NCBI GenBank assembly: GCA_903951445.1
Contig: CAJBBZ010000184.1
Location: 1 to 51,333, forward strand
From: an uncultured beta proteobacterium
GTDB taxonomy: Bacteria; Pseudomonadota; Gammaproteobacteria; Burkholderiales; Burkholderiaceae_C
DNA length: 51,333 bases
Direction: 5' to 3'
Shown here one piece after another: positions 34,049 through 42,847 of this stretch; the stretch's first letter is position 1, and each line of letters opens with the position of its first letter. A program made the position numbers and the translations under genes. The notes below the pieces were generated by a model. That model had not been told where the DNA came from and did no database searches. It saw nothing but the letters and a program-made list of their open reading frames with translations.

Positions 34049-34771
34049 TTAGTTACTTACCTTGGCGGGCGCGTCCGCCACATCCTGGCTGCGGGCGGTG
34101 CGTTCGCGGCTTTGCAGCACATGGCGGCGCAAGGTGTCGGCTGCTAGCTGCGCGTTGCGCGAGCGAATGGCGGCCAGCACCTCGCGGTGTTCTTGAATCG
34201 AGCCGGTGAGCAAATCCCGCGCGGCCAGGTTGCGCCGCCTAAACAAGCCCAACTCGCGCGTCAGGCGCCGGTACAAAAGGTACATCTTGCGGTTGCCAGC
34301 AAAAGACACCAAGGTTTCGTGGAACTCCACATTAAGCCGGTAGTACAGCGCCGCGTCTTGCGTCTGCACCGCCTGCTCCATGCTGTCTATCATGTCTTGC
34401 AGGCTGGCCAGTTGCTCCTCGCTGGCCGCTTCTGCCAACACCGCGCCCACATGGGCTTCCATCATGGCGCGCAGTTCATAAATCTCTAGCGCCTCGTGCA
34501 GCGGGATCTGGCGCACAAACACGCCCCGGTTTTTCTTCAGGGTCAAGAGCCCGGCTTCCTCCAGCACCCGAAAGGCCTCGCGCACCGGCCCGCGCGAAAC
34601 GCCCAGGCGCTCGGCCAGGGCCGCTTCATTCAATTTGTCGCCGGGACCGAGTTCGCCCAGCGTAATCATGCGCTCCAAGGCTTGCTGCACCGCGCTGGTG
34701 AGCGAGCTGGTTTGCAGCATGGCGATGGTGGGCTGGGCCAGGTCCGGCAGGTCCAAGGTGTCAAAGGGCAT
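34049..34771 (-). CDS. GntR/FadR-family regulator of phosphonate genes (PhnR type)
   Basis: The 240 residues comprise an N-terminal winged HTH (about 25-90; LAERLGVSRGPVREAFRVLE) and a C-terminal FCD ligand-binding domain (about 95-225) with metal-binding histidines (NVEFHETL and the HREVL helix). It matches the phosphonate-utilisation regulators described for Burkholderiales. It is the first gene of the minus-strand phn transcript and is divergent from phnW. A small palindrome ATTGT-CA-ACAAT lies 27 bp upstream of its start. It probably senses AEP or a catabolic intermediate. Confidence 0.85.
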   Translation of the reverse strand: MPFDTLDLPDLAQPTIAMLQTSSLTSAVQQALERMITLGELGPGDKLNEAALAERLGVSRGPVREAFRVLEEAGLLTLKKNRGVFVRQIPLHEALEIYELRAMMEAHVGAVLAEAASEEQLASLQDMIDSMEQAVQTQDAALYYRLNVEFHETLVSFAGNRKMYLLYRRLTRELGLFRRRNLAARDLLTGSIQEHREVLAAIRSRNAQLAADTLRRHVLQSRERTARSQDVADAPAKVSN

Positions 34772-34797
34772 GGGCGGATTGAAGCATAAAATTGCAG

Positions 34798-34809
34798 ATT
34801 GTCAACAAT
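34798..34809. promoter_or_regulatory. Palindrome in the phn divergent region (GntR operator candidate)
   Basis: ATTGT-CA-ACAAT lies 27 bp upstream of the GntR gene, in an A/T-rich stretch (CAATATTATTG follows). FadR-type regulators recognise short TNGT/ACNA half-sites, so it fits an autoregulatory operator. MITE copy E separates it from phnW. Confidence 0.45.
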
Positions 34810-34832
34810 ATTATTGTATTCTACGGGCCTAT

Positions 34833-34953
34833 GGGAGGTCTGCATAAGTCGGTCATCGCGCAGCGGCGCGGCGATCCGAAGGTACAAGCTTGGCAAGCCA
34901 AAGTGGCTTGCTTCGCTACGCTCGCAAGGAATTTGGACTTATGCAAATGTTCC
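34833..34953 (+). mobile_element. MITE-like inverted-repeat element, copy E
   Basis: This 121-bp copy is about 10 bp shorter than the others, mainly in its left half (GTCATCGCGCAGCGGCGCGG). It is flanked by perfect CTAT duplications (34829-34832 and 34954-34957). It lies inside the divergent phn regulatory region, between the GntR palindrome and phnW (start 35048). Confidence 0.8.
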
Positions 34954-35047
34954 CTATGCCTTTACTTTGAATTTTTCGCTGGGGCTGCCCGCAGTAAGCT
35001 TGTCCCACCGCACCCCCAGGACACTTTTGGACTTTTGAGAACCCACC

Positions 35048-36178
35048 ATGCCCTTGCATCGCGACGCCATCTTGCTCACCCCCGGGCCCTTGACCACCAG
35101 CTTGCGCACCAAACTAGCCATGCTGCGCGACTGGGGCTCTTGGGACGCGGACTTCATCGCCGTCACCGCCAGCGTGCGCAACAGCCTGCTGGATATCGTG
35201 CACGGCCACGGCAGCCATGTGGTTGTGCCCCTGCAAGGCAGCGGCACCTTTAGTGTGGAAGCGGCGGTGGCCACTGTGGTGCCGCGCGCAGGCCATGTGC
35301 TGGTGCTGGACAACGGCGCCTATTGCAAGCGCGCTGCCAAACTCAGCAATTTGATGGGGCGCACCACCACCGTGCTGCCCTTTGACGATGCGCAAGCCGT
35401 CTCCCTGCAGGCCTTGGAAGCCGCCTTGCAAGCCGATGCCAGCATCAGCCATGTGCTGATGATCCATTGCGAAACCGGCGCCGGGGTGCTCAATCCGCTA
35501 CAGGCCGTGGCCGATGTGTGCGAGCGCCACGGCAAAGGCCTGATCGTCGATGCCATGAGCTCTTTTGGCGCGCTGCCGATTGACGCGCGCAGTACCCGTT
35601 TTGACGCATTGATCGCCGCCAGCGGCAAATGCCTCGAAGGCGTGCCAGGCATGGGCTTTGTGTTTGTACGCAAGCAGGTACTGGCGGCTTGCGAAGGCAA
35701 TAGCCAATCGCTGGCCATGGATTTATTCGACCAATACGCCTATATGGAAAAAACCGGGCAATGGCGCTTTACGCCGCCCACCCATGTGCTGGTCGCGTTA
35801 CATGAGGCAATTGCCCAATTTGTGGAAGAAGGCGGACAAAGCGCACGCCTGGCGCGCTACCAGGCCAACTGCGACACCCTGCTGCGCGGTATGGCAGCGC
35901 TGGGCTTTGTGCCGTTTTTACCGGCCGCTATCCAAGCGCCCATCATCGTCACCTTCCACGCGCCAGCGGATGCGGCTTACGAATTTAAAAAGTTTTATGA
36001 CGCGGCCAAGCGACATGGCTTTATCCTCTACCCTGGCAAGCTCACGCAAATAGAGACCTTCCGCGTCGGCTGCATTGGCGCTATTGGCAAGGTAGAAATG
36101 GAACAAGCGGTACACGCGGTGGCGCTTGCAATGCAGGAATTGGGCATAGCCCACGGCGCGCCCACCAGCGCAAGGTAA
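35048..36178 (+). CDS. phnW: 2-aminoethylphosphonate-pyruvate transaminase
   Basis: PhnW is a PLP enzyme converting 2-aminoethylphosphonate and pyruvate to phosphonoacetaldehyde and alanine. The 376 residues begin with the family pattern [14 protein letters not shown] contacts are visible: D168 ([11 protein letters not shown]), the Schiff-base K194 ([12 protein letters not shown]), [10 protein letters not shown] and [11 protein letters not shown]. Length is standard. It is divergent from the GntR-phnA-phnY-phnZ genes and 19 bp upstream of the gamma-glutamyl ligase gene, so it probably heads that transcript. Confidence 0.94.
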   Translation: MPLHRDAILLTPGPLTTSLRTKLAMLRDWGSWDADFIAVTASVRNSLLDIVHGHGSHVVVPLQGSGTFSVEAAVATVVPRAGHVLVLDNGAYCKRAAKLSNLMGRTTTVLPFDDAQAVSLQALEAALQADASISHVLMIHCETGAGVLNPLQAVADVCERHGKGLIVDAMSSFGALPIDARSTRFDALIAASGKCLEGVPGMGFVFVRKQVLAACEGNSQSLAMDLFDQYAYMEKTGQWRFTPPTHVLVALHEAIAQFVEEGGQSARLARYQANCDTLLRGMAALGFVPFLPAAIQAPIIVTFHAPADAAYEFKKFYDAAKRHGFILYPGKLTQIETFRVGCIGAIGKVEMEQAVHAVALAMQELGIAHGAPTSAR

Positions 36179-36197
36179 GAAAAAATCGGAGGATTTC

Positions 36198-37571
36198 ATG
36201 GCGAGTAATAAGCAACACCCGGCAGTGGCTGCAGTCGCAAAAAGCGGCAGCGGCAAAGTCAAAGTCGCCGTCAGCGATATCGATGGCATCTTGCGCGGCA
36301 AATACTTGCATATCGACAAATTCATGGGCGCTGTCCAGCCCTATCCGGCGGGTGGTTTTGGTTTTTGCGATGTGGTCTTTGGCTGGGACGCGCATGACAT
36401 TTGCTACGACAACACCAGCGTCACCGGCTGGCAGCACGGCTTTCCTGACGCGCTGGCGCGCCTGGACCTGAACACCGCGCGCAACGTGCCCTGGGACAAC
36501 AAGGTGCCGTTTTTTCTGGGCGAGTTTGTCAACGCCGATGGTTCACCCTACGCGGTATGCCCGCGCCAAACCTTAAAGCGCGTGCTGGCGCGGGCCCACA
36601 AAATGGGTTTCACCCCCATGACGGGTATGGAGTTTGAATGGTTTAACTTCAAAGAGACACCGCAAAGCTGGGCCGATAAAAAAGGCGTGGGGCCGACCTC
36701 GCTCACGCCGGGCATGTTTGGCTATTCACTGTTGCGCATGGCGGACAACGGTGGTTTTTTCAACGCCTTGATGGACGATATGCAGGCCTTTGGCGTGCCC
36801 ATCGAAGGCCTGCACACCGAAACCGGCCCCGGCGTCTATGAAGCCGCCATTGCCTTCTCCGAAGCGCTAGAACAAGCCGATCGGGCGATTTTGTTCAAGA
36901 CCGGCGCGCGCGAAATAGGCAAGCGCTACGACATCATGCCCAGCTTTATGGCCAAGTGGAACCAGCACCTGCCCGGTTGCAGCGGCCATATCCACCAGTC
37001 CTTGAGCGACGGCAAAAACAATCTGTTTGCTGATGCCAAAGGCCGCCACGGCATGAGCAAAATGTTTGAAAGCTACCTAGCCGGGCAAGTGGCCTGTCTG
37101 ATGGAGTTTGCGCCTATGTTCTGGCCGACCATCAACAGCTACAAACGCCTGGTCGATGGTTTTTGGGCGCCTGTCAAACCCACCTGGGGCGTGGACAACC
37201 GCACCGCAAGTTTCCGCGTCATTGCCGGCTCGCCCAAGTCCACCCGCTTGGAAACGCGCTGCCCCGGCGCTGACGTGAACCCTTATCTGGCGATGGCCGC
37301 TGTCATTGCCGCAGGCTTGGATGGGGTAGAAAAAGGCCTCAAGCTGACGGCCCCGGCTATTACCGGCACCAACCAGGGCGCAGAAAACATCCCGCGCGCA
37401 CCGCGCACCTTGATAGAAACCACCCGCAATTTCCGCGAATCCAAAATCGCCCGCGACTGGCTGGGCGACACCTTTGTCGATCACTTCGCCGCCACCCGCG
37501 AATGGGAATGGCGCCAGTGGCTCGATGGCGTCACCGATTGGGAACTAAAACGTTATTTCGAGATCATTTAA
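36198..37571 (+). CDS. Glutamine-synthetase-like gamma-glutamyl ligase (PuuA/IpuC-like)
   Basis: This is a 457-residue member of the glutamine synthetase superfamily with a good GGAGG box. The catalytic landmarks are TGMEFEWFNF (metal-binding glutamates, about residue 143), LHTETGPGVYEAA, the His loop PGCSGHIHQSL (about 256-266) and NRTASFRVIAGSPKSTRLETRCPGADVNPYLAMAA (about 334-368). The N-terminal part is the type lacking the adenylylation loop, as in PuuA, IpuC and GlnA4-like enzymes that attach glutamate to amines. It lies 19 bp after phnW. With the next three genes it makes a plausible gamma-glutamylation pathway. Confidence 0.85.
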   Translation: MASNKQHPAVAAVAKSGSGKVKVAVSDIDGILRGKYLHIDKFMGAVQPYPAGGFGFCDVVFGWDAHDICYDNTSVTGWQHGFPDALARLDLNTARNVPWDNKVPFFLGEFVNADGSPYAVCPRQTLKRVLARAHKMGFTPMTGMEFEWFNFKETPQSWADKKGVGPTSLTPGMFGYSLLRMADNGGFFNALMDDMQAFGVPIEGLHTETGPGVYEAAIAFSEALEQADRAILFKTGAREIGKRYDIMPSFMAKWNQHLPGCSGHIHQSLSDGKNNLFADAKGRHGMSKMFESYLAGQVACLMEFAPMFWPTINSYKRLVDGFWAPVKPTWGVDNRTASFRVIAGSPKSTRLETRCPGADVNPYLAMAAVIAAGLDGVEKGLKLTAPAITGTNQGAENIPRAPRTLIETTRNFRESKIARDWLGDTFVDHFAATREWEWRQWLDGVTDWELKRYFEII

Positions 37572-37592
37572 GTCAATGATCCGAACACCCAG

Positions 37593-37721
37593 GGAAGGTC
37601 TGCATAAGTCCGTCATCGCGAGGAGCGCAGCGACGCGGAGATCCATAAGTGGTTGATTGGCAAGCCACCATGGATTGCTTCGCTGCGCTCAATGACGGGT
37701 TTGATCTAATGCGCTGTTTCC
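37593..37721 (+). mobile_element. MITE-like inverted-repeat element, copy F
   Basis: This is a 129-bp copy between the gamma-glutamyl ligase gene and the Fe-ADH gene. The left end is GGAAGGTCTGCATAAGTCC; the right end is decayed (GATCTAATGCGCTGTTTCC). Flanks are CCAG and TTAG, differing by two transitions. The element starts 21 bp after the ligase stop and ends 29 bp before the Fe-ADH start, so it interrupts an otherwise tight gene string. Confidence 0.8.
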
Positions 37722-37750
37722 TTAGTCCAATACTTTATTGAAAATTCCTT

Positions 37751-38884
37751 ATGAGCATCACGTCTTTTTCCTTCCCCACCCCCATCCGTTTCGGCGCGGG
37801 CGCACGCAAACTAGTCGCTGCCCATTTGCTGGAACAAGGCCTTAAGCGCCCGCTCATCGTGACCGACAGGGCCCTAGGCGCGCTGCCAGTGTTGGCAGAG
37901 TTTCAATCGCATCTGGCGGGGCTGGACGTGGCGGTGTTTTCCGGCGTGTTCGGCAACCCCACTTGTAGCCAGGTGATGGATGGCGCAGCAAGCTACAAGA
38001 CGCACAAGGCGGACTGCATCATCGGTTTTGGCGGCGGCGCGGCGCTGGATGTGGCCAAGGTGGTCGGTATTGCCGCCACGCACGAAGGTGATATTTTGGA
38101 ATACGTGTGGGACCACCCGCAGGTGCGCCCCATCAGCGCGCCGCTGCCCTACTTTGTGGCCCTGCCCACTACCTCGGGCACCGGCTCGGAAGTGGGCCGC
38201 TCCAGCGTGGTCAGCGAAAACGATACACACTTAAAGCGCGTGGTATTCAGCCCCAAAATTTTGGCGCGCATGGTGTTTGCGGACCCAGAACTCACTCTGG
38301 GCTTGCCTGCCCATGTCACGGCTGCCACGGGAATGGACGCACTGACCCACAATATCGAAAGCTATTTGTCACCCGCCTACCACCCGCTGTGCGACGGCAT
38401 CGCTTTAGAGGGCACACGCATCGCCGCCGCTGCACTGCAGACCGCAGTGAAAGAGCCCGGCAATCTGCAGGCCCGCAGCGACATGATGATGTCTTCCATG
38501 ATGGGCGCGATTGCTTTCCAAAAGGATTTGGGCGCGGTGCACTCCTGCGCGCACGCCTTGGGCGCAGTGTGTGACCTGCACCACGGCCTGGCCAACGCAT
38601 TGATGATCGACACGGTGCTGGCTTGGAACTTTGACGCCGTGCCTGCCAAGTTTGAAGAGTTGGCGCATGTGTGTGGTGTTGCGGGTGGTGGCAAAGCCTT
38701 TGTGCCCTGGCTCAAAACGCTCAAGACCAGCATCGGCATTACCGGCGGTTTGGCGGCCCATGGCGTGAAAGAAGAGCACATCCCCCGCCTAGTGCAAATC
38801 GCCCAGGCCGATATTTGCCACCAGACCAATCCACGCTCTTGCACGGCGGCCGATTTTGAGCGACTGTTCCGCCAGGCCTTGTAA
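37751..38884 (+). CDS. Iron-containing (group III) alcohol dehydrogenase
   Basis: This 377-residue protein is a group III alcohol dehydrogenase. The NAD(P) site has GGGAALDVAKVVG and LPTTSGTGSE; metal ligands are in GMDALTHNIESYLS (Asp and His, about 197-205) and the two histidines of HSCAHALGAVCDLHHG (about 258-274). Substrates in this family include primary alcohols, hydroxy acids and phosphonoacetaldehyde. Position between a gamma-glutamyl ligase and a gamma-glutamyl hydrolase suggests oxidation of a gamma-glutamyl amino alcohol. Phosphonoacetaldehyde reduction is the alternative. Confidence 0.85.
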   Translation: MSITSFSFPTPIRFGAGARKLVAAHLLEQGLKRPLIVTDRALGALPVLAEFQSHLAGLDVAVFSGVFGNPTCSQVMDGAASYKTHKADCIIGFGGGAALDVAKVVGIAATHEGDILEYVWDHPQVRPISAPLPYFVALPTTSGTGSEVGRSSVVSENDTHLKRVVFSPKILARMVFADPELTLGLPAHVTAATGMDALTHNIESYLSPAYHPLCDGIALEGTRIAAAALQTAVKEPGNLQARSDMMMSSMMGAIAFQKDLGAVHSCAHALGAVCDLHHGLANALMIDTVLAWNFDAVPAKFEELAHVCGVAGGGKAFVPWLKTLKTSIGITGGLAAHGVKEEHIPRLVQIAQADICHQTNPRSCTAADFERLFRQAL

Positions 38885-38950
38885 GCTGAGCTTGGTAAAT
38901 CCGGCTGTGCTTTTTATATCCCTGCGCCCACCTTGCCACTCGGCCCGTAC

Positions 38951-38967
38951 GGCGGTTTTGAACCGCC
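38951..38967. other. Hairpin between Fe-ADH and the C26 hydrolase genes
   Basis: GGCGGTT-TTG-AACCGCC is a perfect 7-bp stem with a 3-nt loop, 66 bp after the Fe-ADH stop and 45 bp before the next start. There is no adjoining U-tract. It may be a processing or partial termination site inside the operon. Confidence 0.4.
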
Positions 38968-39012
38968 ACTGGCCCACGTTTATTTACCCACTTCTTATTC
39001 TTTGCCTTGACC

Positions 39013-39786
39013 ATGACTGACCGCCCCAAGATTGGCGTGAGCGCCTGTTTTCTGTACCCCGACGACAAGCGCCCAGCCTTCGCCAAAAAAACCTTGCAAT
39101 ACCTGGAGCAATCGGTGCCGCACTGGGTGATGGGCGCTGGCGCCATGGCGGTGATGGTGCCGGCTCTGGTGGGCGATACCGCACGCGGCGACGTGACAGC
39201 GCAGCATTACGCAGAGTGGTTGGACGGCCTGGTGTTGCACGGCGGCGTGGACCTATCGCCCACCAGCTATGGCGAAGAGCCGCTAGACCCGCGCTGGGCC
39301 GGTGACCGCGCGCGCGATCTGTATGAAATGGAATTGGTGCGGGCTTTTGTGGCCGCAGGCAAACCGGTGTTTGGTATTTGCCGAGGCCTGCAGCTGATTA
39401 ACGTGAGCTACGGCGGCACGCTTTACCAAGACATCGAAACGCAAAAGCCAGAGGCGCTGGTGCACCGCGACGGGGAAGCCTACGACCGGCTTTTCCACGA
39501 TGTTCACCTGGTGCCAGGCACACGCCTGGAGACTCTGCTTAGCCAAAACAGCAGCCGCAAAATCAATAGCATCCACCACCAGGGCATTAAAGACCTCGCG
39601 CCCGGTTTTGTGGCCGAGGCGCTGTGCCCGGATGACGGCACCATCGAAGCCATACGCCACACGGGCGATGCCTGGGTGGCGGCAGTGCAATGGCACCCCG
39701 AATTTCACAAGCCCGAATACGGCGTCATGGACGACAGCGCGCTCTTGCATGACTTTTTGCAAGCCGCACGCACGGCCCGCGCTTGA
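39013..39786 (+). CDS. Gamma-glutamyl hydrolase, class I GATase fold (peptidase C26, PuuD/IpuF-like)
   Basis: The ATG at 39013 gives 257 residues; an in-frame TTG two codons upstream is less likely. The nucleophile is C123 in GICRGLQLINV, the oxyanion region is LHGGVDLSPTSYG, and the catalytic His-Glu pair is in VQWHPEFH. The family (PuuD, IpuF) removes gamma-linked glutamate from metabolites. Its place after the ligase and the Fe-ADH, and 38 bp before an aldehyde dehydrogenase, fits the deprotection step of the proposed pathway. Confidence 0.87.
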   Translation: MTDRPKIGVSACFLYPDDKRPAFAKKTLQYLEQSVPHWVMGAGAMAVMVPALVGDTARGDVTAQHYAEWLDGLVLHGGVDLSPTSYGEEPLDPRWAGDRARDLYEMELVRAFVAAGKPVFGICRGLQLINVSYGGTLYQDIETQKPEALVHRDGEAYDRLFHDVHLVPGTRLETLLSQNSSRKINSIHHQGIKDLAPGFVAEALCPDDGTIEAIRHTGDAWVAAVQWHPEFHKPEYGVMDDSALLHDFLQAARTARA

Positions 39787-39824
39787 ATTTTTTGCAGCTT
39801 TAGTTTTTTTATATCGAGTACCGC

Positions 39825-41198
39825 ATGAGCACCTTGTCTATCTTCAATCCGGCCAACAGCCAACTGGTCAACACCTTGCCCGCTGACGATGCCGTCAGCG
39901 TAGCGGCCAAAGCCACTGGCGCACGGGCCGCACAAGCGGTTTGGGCCGCCACGCCGCTGGCCACACGCAAAAGCTGCGTAGAAAAATTCCGCGCCAGCGT
40001 GGTGCAAGACATGGACGCACTGGCCCTGACCATGACGCGTGAGACCGGCAAACCGGTACAGCTATCGCGTAACGAACTCAATGGCTTGCTCGGTCGCATT
40101 GATTTTTTTCTCGCGCAGGTCGATGGCTGCTTGGCCATCGAAACCGTCATGTCAGAAGGCGGCATGACCGAACAAATCGAGCACATTCCTTTGGGCGTTG
40201 TCGCCAATATCTCGGCCTGGAACTACCCCTGGTTTGTCGGCTGCAATGTGATTCTTCCGGCGCTCTTGGCCGGCAACGCAGTGCTCTACAAACCCAGCGA
40301 ATATGCCACCAACACCGGCCTGGCGATTGCCCGCCTGTTGCACCAAGCCGGTGTGCCGCAGGACGTGATGGTGTGCTTGACAGGTGGCGGCGAAGTCGGC
40401 CAAGCCTTATTGCAACAACAGATTGACGGCGTGTTTTTCACCGGCTCGGTCGCCACCGGCGCGCGCATTGCACAAACGGTGGGCCACCGCTTTATCAAGC
40501 TGCAACTCGAACTCGGCGGCAAAGACCCCACCTATGTGTGCGATGACGCCAACCCGGAAAACGCCGCCGAATCCCTGGCCGATGGCGCGATGTACAACAC
40601 CGGGCAAAGCTGCTGCTCGGTAGAGCGCATTTATGTGCACGAAAAAATTTATGACGCCTTTGTGGCCCGCTTTGTCGCCACAGTGAATGGCTTGAAGCAT
40701 GGCGACACCGAAAGCGCAGACACCTATATCGGCGCCATCACCCGCGCGCCGCAGCTTGCGGTGCTGGAAGCCCAAGTGGCCGACGCGCTGTCCAAAGGTG
40801 CCACGCTGCTCACCGGCGGCAAGCGCGGCCCCACGCCCGGCAACTGGTTTGCGCCTACGGTGATGGTTGATGTGAACCACAGCATGGACCTGATGCGCGA
40901 AGAAAGCTTCGGCCCCATCATCGGTATCCAAAAAGTCAGTAGCGATGCGCAAGCCGTGCAATTGATGAACGACACCCGCTACGGCCTGACCGCTGGCGTG
41001 TACACCCCGGACCAAGCGCGCGCACAGCGCCTGCTGGCCCAAGTGAACGCCGGCACGGTGTACTGGAATTGCTGCGACCGCGTCAGCCCCCGCCTGCCCT
41101 GGAGCGGCCACGGCGACTCCGGCTTCGGCCTGACTTTGTCGCGTGAAGGCATCAGCACATTCACGCGACCGAAGGCTTGGCATTTGCGCAGCGTGTAA
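39825..41198 (+). CDS. Aldehyde dehydrogenase (gamma-glutamyl aldehyde type)
   Basis: This is a 457-residue NAD(P)-dependent aldehyde dehydrogenase. The catalytic cysteine is C263 (NTGQSCCSVER, with C264 adjacent), the base E229 (LQLELGGKDPT) and the Rossmann segment FFTGSVATGARIA. Members of the PuuC/IpuI-like group oxidise gamma-glutamyl aldehydes. It is the last gene of the plus-strand string from phnW. The hipBA operator region begins 43 bp further on. Confidence 0.88.
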   Translation: MSTLSIFNPANSQLVNTLPADDAVSVAAKATGARAAQAVWAATPLATRKSCVEKFRASVVQDMDALALTMTRETGKPVQLSRNELNGLLGRIDFFLAQVDGCLAIETVMSEGGMTEQIEHIPLGVVANISAWNYPWFVGCNVILPALLAGNAVLYKPSEYATNTGLAIARLLHQAGVPQDVMVCLTGGGEVGQALLQQQIDGVFFTGSVATGARIAQTVGHRFIKLQLELGGKDPTYVCDDANPENAAESLADGAMYNTGQSCCSVERIYVHEKIYDAFVARFVATVNGLKHGDTESADTYIGAITRAPQLAVLEAQVADALSKGATLLTGGKRGPTPGNWFAPTVMVDVNHSMDLMREESFGPIIGIQKVSSDAQAVQLMNDTRYGLTAGVYTPDQARAQRLLAQVNAGTVYWNCCDRVSPRLPWSGHGDSGFGLTLSREGISTFTRPKAWHLRSV

Positions 41199-41240
41199 AG
41201 CGCGTGCGCGAGCTGGTGGCGCGCCAAAGCGCTTCTTTTA

Positions 41241-41257
41241 TATCCATATAAAGGATA
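41241..41257. promoter_or_regulatory. HipB operator candidate TATCC-N7-GGATA
   Basis: TATCC (41241-41245) and GGATA (41253-41257) form a perfect inverted repeat with a 7-nt A/T spacer, 44 bp upstream of the hipB-like start. The E. coli HipB operator is TATCC-N8-GGATA, so half-sites are identical and spacing differs by one. Confidence 0.65.
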
Positions 41258-41266
41258 CTATATTAT

Positions 41267-41295
41267 CTATTATTGATTTTTAAATGCAATAATAG
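41267..41295. promoter_or_regulatory. Second inverted repeat upstream of hipB
   Basis: CTATTATTG (41267-41275) and CAATAATAG (41287-41295) are a perfect 9-bp inverted repeat with an 11-nt spacer, ending 5 bp before the hipB-like start. It may be a second operator or a leader stem over the ribosome binding region. Confidence 0.55.
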
Positions 41296-41300
41296 GCAAC

Positions 41301-41594
41301 ATGATATCCATTGAATACAAAACACAAACTGAGATTTTGCAGGACATTGGCGCGCGCGCCAAATCAGCAAGGCTGCGGGAAAACATGTCGCGCAAAACCT
41401 TGGCCGACAAGGCTGGCGTTGCCGAAGCCTCTCTTAAGCGCTTTGAGACCACCGGCCACATCAGCTTGTCCAGTCTGGTGCAAGTCTTGACAGCTTTGGA
41501 TCGGCTCTCTGAGCTCGACGAGCTGCTGGCAGAACAAGCGCCACTGTCCATTCGTGAACTCGATGCCACCAAAAGGCAGCGGGGCCGCAAATGA
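41301..41594 (+). CDS. hipB: HipB-like XRE-family antitoxin/repressor
   Basis: This 97-residue DNA-binding protein has an XRE helix-turn-helix (about 25-75; NMSRKTLADKAGVAEASLKRFETTG) and a basic C-terminal tail (ATKRQRGRK). It would bind the two inverted repeats upstream and neutralise HipA. Its stop overlaps the hipA start by 4 bp (ATGA), the usual arrangement of hipBA. Confidence 0.87.
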   Translation: MISIEYKTQTEILQDIGARAKSARLRENMSRKTLADKAGVAEASLKRFETTGHISLSSLVQVLTALDRLSELDELLAEQAPLSIRELDATKRQRGRK

Positions 41595-42823
41595 AAAAAC
41601 ATGTTGGTCGCTTAAAAGTCATGTTCGGCGCGTCAGACGTTGGCACGCTGGCTCTCAGCGATAAAGGCCAGCTATTTTTTCAATACACCCCGCAATGGTT
41701 AGCCGAGGGCTTTGATCTGGCGCCCCGGTCTTTGGCTTTCAACGCCCTCCTGCAAAAAGCCAAAGACCCGCTATTTGACGGGCTGCATGGGGTCTTCAAC
41801 GATTCACTGCCCGATGGATGGGGACTGTTGTTAATGGACCGCGCATTCAACAAGCGACTGGGCTGGAGTCGCCATCAGATCACGCCGCTCGATCGCCTTG
41901 CGTACATGGGTAGCCGCGCGATGGGCGCCCTTCGCTATGAGCCAGAGTACGAAAAAGAAGCGGTTGAGGACAGGGTAAATCTCTCATCGCTTGCGGCCTC
42001 TGTTGAAACGGTGCTCTCGGGTTCTACCGAAGATGTTTTTAATCAGTTACGCATCCAAGGCGGATCGCCCGGCGGTGCGCGGCCCAAGGTCACGGTGGCA
42101 TTGTCTGAGGACGCATCGGATTGTTTGTCCGGCTTTCATGACATCCCAGAGGGCTACCACCATTGGATGGTGAAATTCAGGTCCAAGGAAGATCCACAGG
42201 ACATGGGGCCGGCGGAGAAAACCTATGCCGATATGGCCAAAATCGCAGGCCTTGATATGCCGCAAACAGCTTTGCTACAGCTCAAAGTCGACTCCACAGA
42301 AGAGCAACATTTTGCGGTACGCAGATTTGACCGGCATGCCAATGAACGTCGCCATGTGGTGACCATGGCCGGGCTGTATTACGCCGATTTCAAGACGCCG
42401 TGCCTAGACTACAAAGACATTCTGGGCGCCACGTCTATTCTCACCAAGGACGCAAGGCAAGTGGAACAGGCCTTCAGGCGCATGGCATTCAACGTCCTGA
42501 CACACAACCAAGACGATCATGCCAAGAACTTTGCCTTCGTCTATGGGGCAAATGGATGGGCGCTGTCTCCGGCGTATGACCTGACGTTTAGCCAAGGCAT
42601 GGGCGGTGAACACACCACGGCGATTGCTGGCAGCGGCAATCCCGGACGGGATAAATTGATGGAAATTGCAAGCGCATTTCGGGTTGAGGCTGGCGCGAAA
42701 ATTATTGAAGAGGTACGCCATGCGGTTTCATTGTGGCCGACACTGGCCCAAGGAAACGACGTCAGTAAAAAAACACGCCAAGCAGTAGGGGACGCCTTGC
42801 AAAAAATCGATCGCCGTTTTTAG
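41591..42823 (+). CDS. hipA: HipA-family serine/threonine kinase toxin
   Basis: HipA phosphorylates glutamyl-tRNA synthetase in E. coli and produces growth arrest and persistence. The 410 residues contain the N-subdomain with DSLPDGWGLLLMDR (71-84), the flexible P-loop GGSPGGARPK (157-166) with S159 as the candidate autophosphorylation site, the catalytic HNQDDHAKNFAF (305-316) with D309 and N313, and the metal-binding YDLTF with D330. All kinase motifs are intact, so the toxin should be active. A hairpin lies 24 bp downstream. Confidence 0.92.
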   Translation: MKKHVGRLKVMFGASDVGTLALSDKGQLFFQYTPQWLAEGFDLAPRSLAFNALLQKAKDPLFDGLHGVFNDSLPDGWGLLLMDRAFNKRLGWSRHQITPLDRLAYMGSRAMGALRYEPEYEKEAVEDRVNLSSLAASVETVLSGSTEDVFNQLRIQGGSPGGARPKVTVALSEDASDCLSGFHDIPEGYHHWMVKFRSKEDPQDMGPAEKTYADMAKIAGLDMPQTALLQLKVDSTEEQHFAVRRFDRHANERRHVVTMAGLYYADFKTPCLDYKDILGATSILTKDARQVEQAFRRMAFNVLTHNQDDHAKNFAFVYGANGWALSPAYDLTFSQGMGGEHTTAIAGSGNPGRDKLMEIASAFRVEAGAKIIEEVRHAVSLWPTLAQGNDVSKKTRQAVGDALQKIDRRF

Positions 42824-42847
42824 GATCTGCAGTCCACGCCACGAAAA

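Noticed and set aside
37751..38884. The Fe-ADH as a phosphonoacetaldehyde reductase (PhpC-like) of phosphonate biosynthesis
   Set aside because: No phosphonate biosynthesis genes (PEP mutase, phosphonopyruvate decarboxylase) are present. The neighbours are catabolic, so a role in gamma-glutamyl alcohol oxidation is favoured, without being excluded.
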